Notes under the pieces: generated by a model
The model's input: only the letters and a program-made list of their open reading frames with translations
Databases searched by the model: none
Told to the model about the DNA's origin: nothing
Position numbers and translations under genes: made by a program
In this document: piece by piece, positions 23,493-25,177 of the stretch
How the letters are laid out: each line of letters starts with the position of its first letter
How positions within the stretch are numbered: position 1 is the first letter of the stretch
Assembly: GCA_934591815.1 (NCBI GenBank)
Contig: CAKTPV010000024.1
Location: 1 to 25,177 of the forward strand
Source of the DNA: an uncultured Oscillospiraceae bacterium
GTDB taxonomy: Bacteria; Bacillota; Clostridia; Oscillospirales; Oscillospiraceae
DNA: 25,177 nt
Direction of reading: 5' to 3'

Positions 23493-24734
23493 TTACTCCA
23501 CGGTAACGCCGCGTTTCTTGAACTCCTCCACCATCAGCTCCAGATCCGGTGCGATGTGGATCGGCTCACCGGCGGATTTGATGGCGTTGGCCACGTCCTT
23601 CAGGCCGTTGCCGGTGACCACGGACACCACGGTGGCGTCGTGGGGAATGAGTCCCTCCTCGCAGGCCTTCTTCAGCGCCGCCGCGCCGGTGACGCCGGCA
23701 GGCTCGCCGAACACGCCGCAGGTACGGCCCAGCAGCCGCTGCGCCGCCAGGATCTCCTCGTCGGACACGTTGACGGCGATGCCGTTGGACTCGCGGATGG
23801 CCATCAGCGCCTTGTCGGCGTTGCGGGGTACGCCCACGGAGATGGAGTCGGCAATGGTGTTCTCCTCCATGGGCTGCCACGGCTCATCGTTCTGGATGGC
23901 GCGGTTGATGGGATAGCAGCCCAGAGACTGGCCGGAGATCAGGCGGGGCAGCTTGTCGATAAAGCCGATGGCGTACAGATCCTTGAAGCCCTTCCACACG
24001 CCGGCGATGGTGCAGCCATCGCCCACGGAGATAGCCAGATAGTCGGGCATCTCCCAGTTCAGCTGCTCGGCGATCTCCAGCGCCACCGTCTTTTTACCCT
24101 CGGACAGGTAGGGGTTGATGGCGGCATTGCGGTTGTACCAGCCATACTTGTCGATGGCGGCGGCGGACATCTTGAACGTCTCCTCATAGTTGCCCTTGAC
24201 GGAGATGACGTTGGCGCCGAAGATCATCAGCTGCGCCACCTTGCCCTTGGGGGCGCGCTCCGGCACGAAGATGTAGGTCTTGATGCCCGCGGCGGCGGCG
24301 TTGCCCGCCAGAGAGCTGGCGGCGTTGCCGGTGGAGGAGCAGGCGATGGTCTTGGCCCCTGCCTCCATGGCCTTGGCCACTGCCATGGCGCTGGCGCGGT
24401 CCTTCAAAGAGGCGGTGGGGTTCTGGCCGTCGTCCTTCACCCACAGCTTTTTGATGCCCAGCAGCTCCGCCAGCTTCGGCTCCTCGTACAGGGGGCTCCA
24501 GCCCACCCGCAGTGGGGTGTCGGGGGTGGTCTCCTCCACGGGCAGCAGCTCCCGGTAGCGCCACATGGAGCGGTTGTCCCGCTTGGCCAGCTTCTCCTTG
24601 GTCAGCACGGTTTTGATGTAGTCGTAGTCGTAGACGATGTCCAGAATGCCGCCGCATTCGCAGTTGGTCAGGTCGGGTACGGCGTCATAGGTCTTGCCGC
24701 AGCGGACACACTTGCCGTATTTCACATTTCTCAT
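23493..24734 (-). CDS. thrC: Threonine synthase
   Basis: A 413-residue fold-type II PLP enzyme, best called threonine synthase (O-phosphohomoserine to threonine). A small N-terminal Cys cluster (Cys9, Cys12, Cys25, Cys27) precedes the catalytic domain. The PLP lysine is Lys111 in PTASLKDRAS. The phosphate-binding motif is STGNAASSLAG, and a C-terminal Gly/Ser motif VVTGNGLKD is present. ATG 24734 has GAGGAG 7 bases upstream. Related PLP enzymes such as cysteate synthase look similar, so the substrate is an inference. It lies downstream of another fold-type II-like gene, separated by a hairpin. Confidence 0.85.
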   Translation of the reverse strand: MRNVKYGKCVRCGKTYDAVPDLTNCECGGILDIVYDYDYIKTVLTKEKLAKRDNRSMWRYRELLPVEETTPDTPLRVGWSPLYEEPKLAELLGIKKLWVKDDGQNPTASLKDRASAMAVAKAMEAGAKTIACSSTGNAASSLAGNAAAAGIKTYIFVPERAPKGKVAQLMIFGANVISVKGNYEETFKMSAAAIDKYGWYNRNAAINPYLSEGKKTVALEIAEQLNWEMPDYLAISVGDGCTIAGVWKGFKDLYAIGFIDKLPRLISGQSLGCYPINRAIQNDEPWQPMEENTIADSISVGVPRNADKALMAIRESNGIAVNVSDEEILAAQRLLGRTCGVFGEPAGVTGAAALKKACEEGLIPHDATVVSVVTGNGLKDVANAIKSAGEPIHIAPDLELMVEEFKKRGVTVE

Positions 24735-24756
24735 GGTGTCTCTCCTCACTTAAAGA

Positions 24757-24789
24757 TGAAAATCAGGGCGGGGCGACTGCCCCGCCCTG
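24757..24789 (-). terminator. GC-rich terminator-like hairpin between the OrtB-like gene and thrC
   Basis: An 11-bp perfect stem CAGGGCGGGGC / GCCCCGCCCTG with loop AGTC (minus strand), followed by ATTTTC. The U tract is short, so some read-through into thrC is possible; no separate thrC promoter is visible. Confidence 0.7.
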
Positions 24790-24808
24790 AAGCGTTCATG
24801 TGTTTTTC

Positions 24809-25177
24809 TTACAGTGCCTTCAGCAGGCCGGTGGCCTCGTTGAACTCGTTGATCAGCTCGTCCAGATCCTTGGCCTGTGCGTGAACGGCATCCCAAGTGT
24901 TCTTGGTGTCGTACCACTGGGCGTTCAGATCCTCCACCTTCATCTGCTGCTGCTCCACCCAAGTGTAGTACTTCAGGTTGTGGACACGCTTGCGCTCGGT
25001 GTAGGTCAGCTCCAGCATGGAGTCGGTCTTCAGACCCAGCATGTGCAGGTTGTGATCCAGCGCCGCCTCGTGGGCGTTGTACGCGCCGTGCATCTCGTTG
25101 AGCTCGGTGATGCGGGACTGGTACATCACAGCGGAGTCGGTCAGGACGGTACCCACCACGTCGTTCTCGGTGAGCTC
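24809..25177 (-). CDS. C-terminal part of a PLP-dependent lyase/thiolase-like protein (OrtB-like), 5' end off the window
   Basis: About 122 C-terminal codons are present; the frame is open to the right edge. The segment MYQSRITELNEMHGAYNAHE, then ERKRVHNLKYYTWVEQQ and a helical acidic tail, resembles the C-terminal region I associate with the beta subunit of 2-amino-4-ketopentanoate thiolase (OrtB, ornithine degradation) and related PLP-dependent lyase/thiolase proteins. The catalytic lysine region is outside the window, so the function cannot be confirmed. If it is OrtB, the ortA gene should lie just upstream, to the right. It ends in a GC-rich hairpin before thrC. Confidence 0.55.
   Translation of the reverse strand, partial: ELTENDVVGTVLTDSAVMYQSRITELNEMHGAYNAHEAALDHNLHMLGLKTDSMLELTYTERKRVHNLKYYTWVEQQQMKVEDLNAQWYDTKNTWDAVHAQAKDLDELINEFNEATGLLKAL

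Overview
The window looks like chromosomal DNA of a GC-rich, Gram-positive-type anaerobe of the Clostridia, most likely Oscillospiraceae-like (the Intestinimonas/Flavonifractor/Oscillibacter neighbourhood). This is inferred from gene content: lysine-fermentation genes, KamB/KamC, IreB, YmfF/YmfH, a ylxM-ffh-rpsP-khpA operon, DUF421 next to a DUF4363-like protein, and Firmicutes-type cis-regulatory RNAs (lysine riboswitch, glmS ribozyme, T-box). Most genes lie on the minus strand. I see no insertion sequence, prophage, CRISPR array, tRNA or rRNA.

Region 1 (1-3984, minus strand) is part of a lysine-to-butyrate fermentation locus. kamB and kamC encode the putative reactivase of the B12-dependent lysine 5,6-aminomutase. 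They are followed by a consensus promoter, a lysine riboswitch with an intrinsic terminator, then kal and kce (kce runs off the left edge). The 3' strand of aptamer helix P1 lies inside the 5' arm of the terminator. Lysine binding should therefore block termination, which predicts a genetic ON switch suited to a catabolic operon. This is the most interesting element of the window.

Region 2 (4008-7310): glmS (minus) is preceded by a glmS self-cleaving ribozyme. Divergent from it is a DUF421 membrane protein overlapping a small DUF4363-like protein.

Region 3 (7312-11605, minus): nrdR, a hypothetical protein, and a probable operon nnrD - lipoprotein - alr - mazF. The MazF-type toxin has no visible antitoxin gene beside it.

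Region 4 (11698-17362, plus): a T-box leader with a UUC (Phe) specifier controls pheS-pheT, whose products carry unusual active-site and domain motifs. Next come ireB, an unrecognised 99-residue protein, and a secreted SH3-NlpC/P60 cell-wall hydrolase with an Ala/Glu/Lys repeat linker.

Region 5 (17412-23394, minus): ylxM-ffh-rpsP-khpA (SRP and ribosome), then ymfF-ymfH-lgt (M16-peptidase-like pair linked to EF-P modification, and prolipoprotein diacylglyceryl transferase).

Region 6 (23428-25177, minus): threonine synthase, and upstream the C-terminal part of a PLP-dependent enzyme that resembles the OrtB-type thiolase subunit. Many transcription units end in clear intrinsic terminators, several of them bidirectional.
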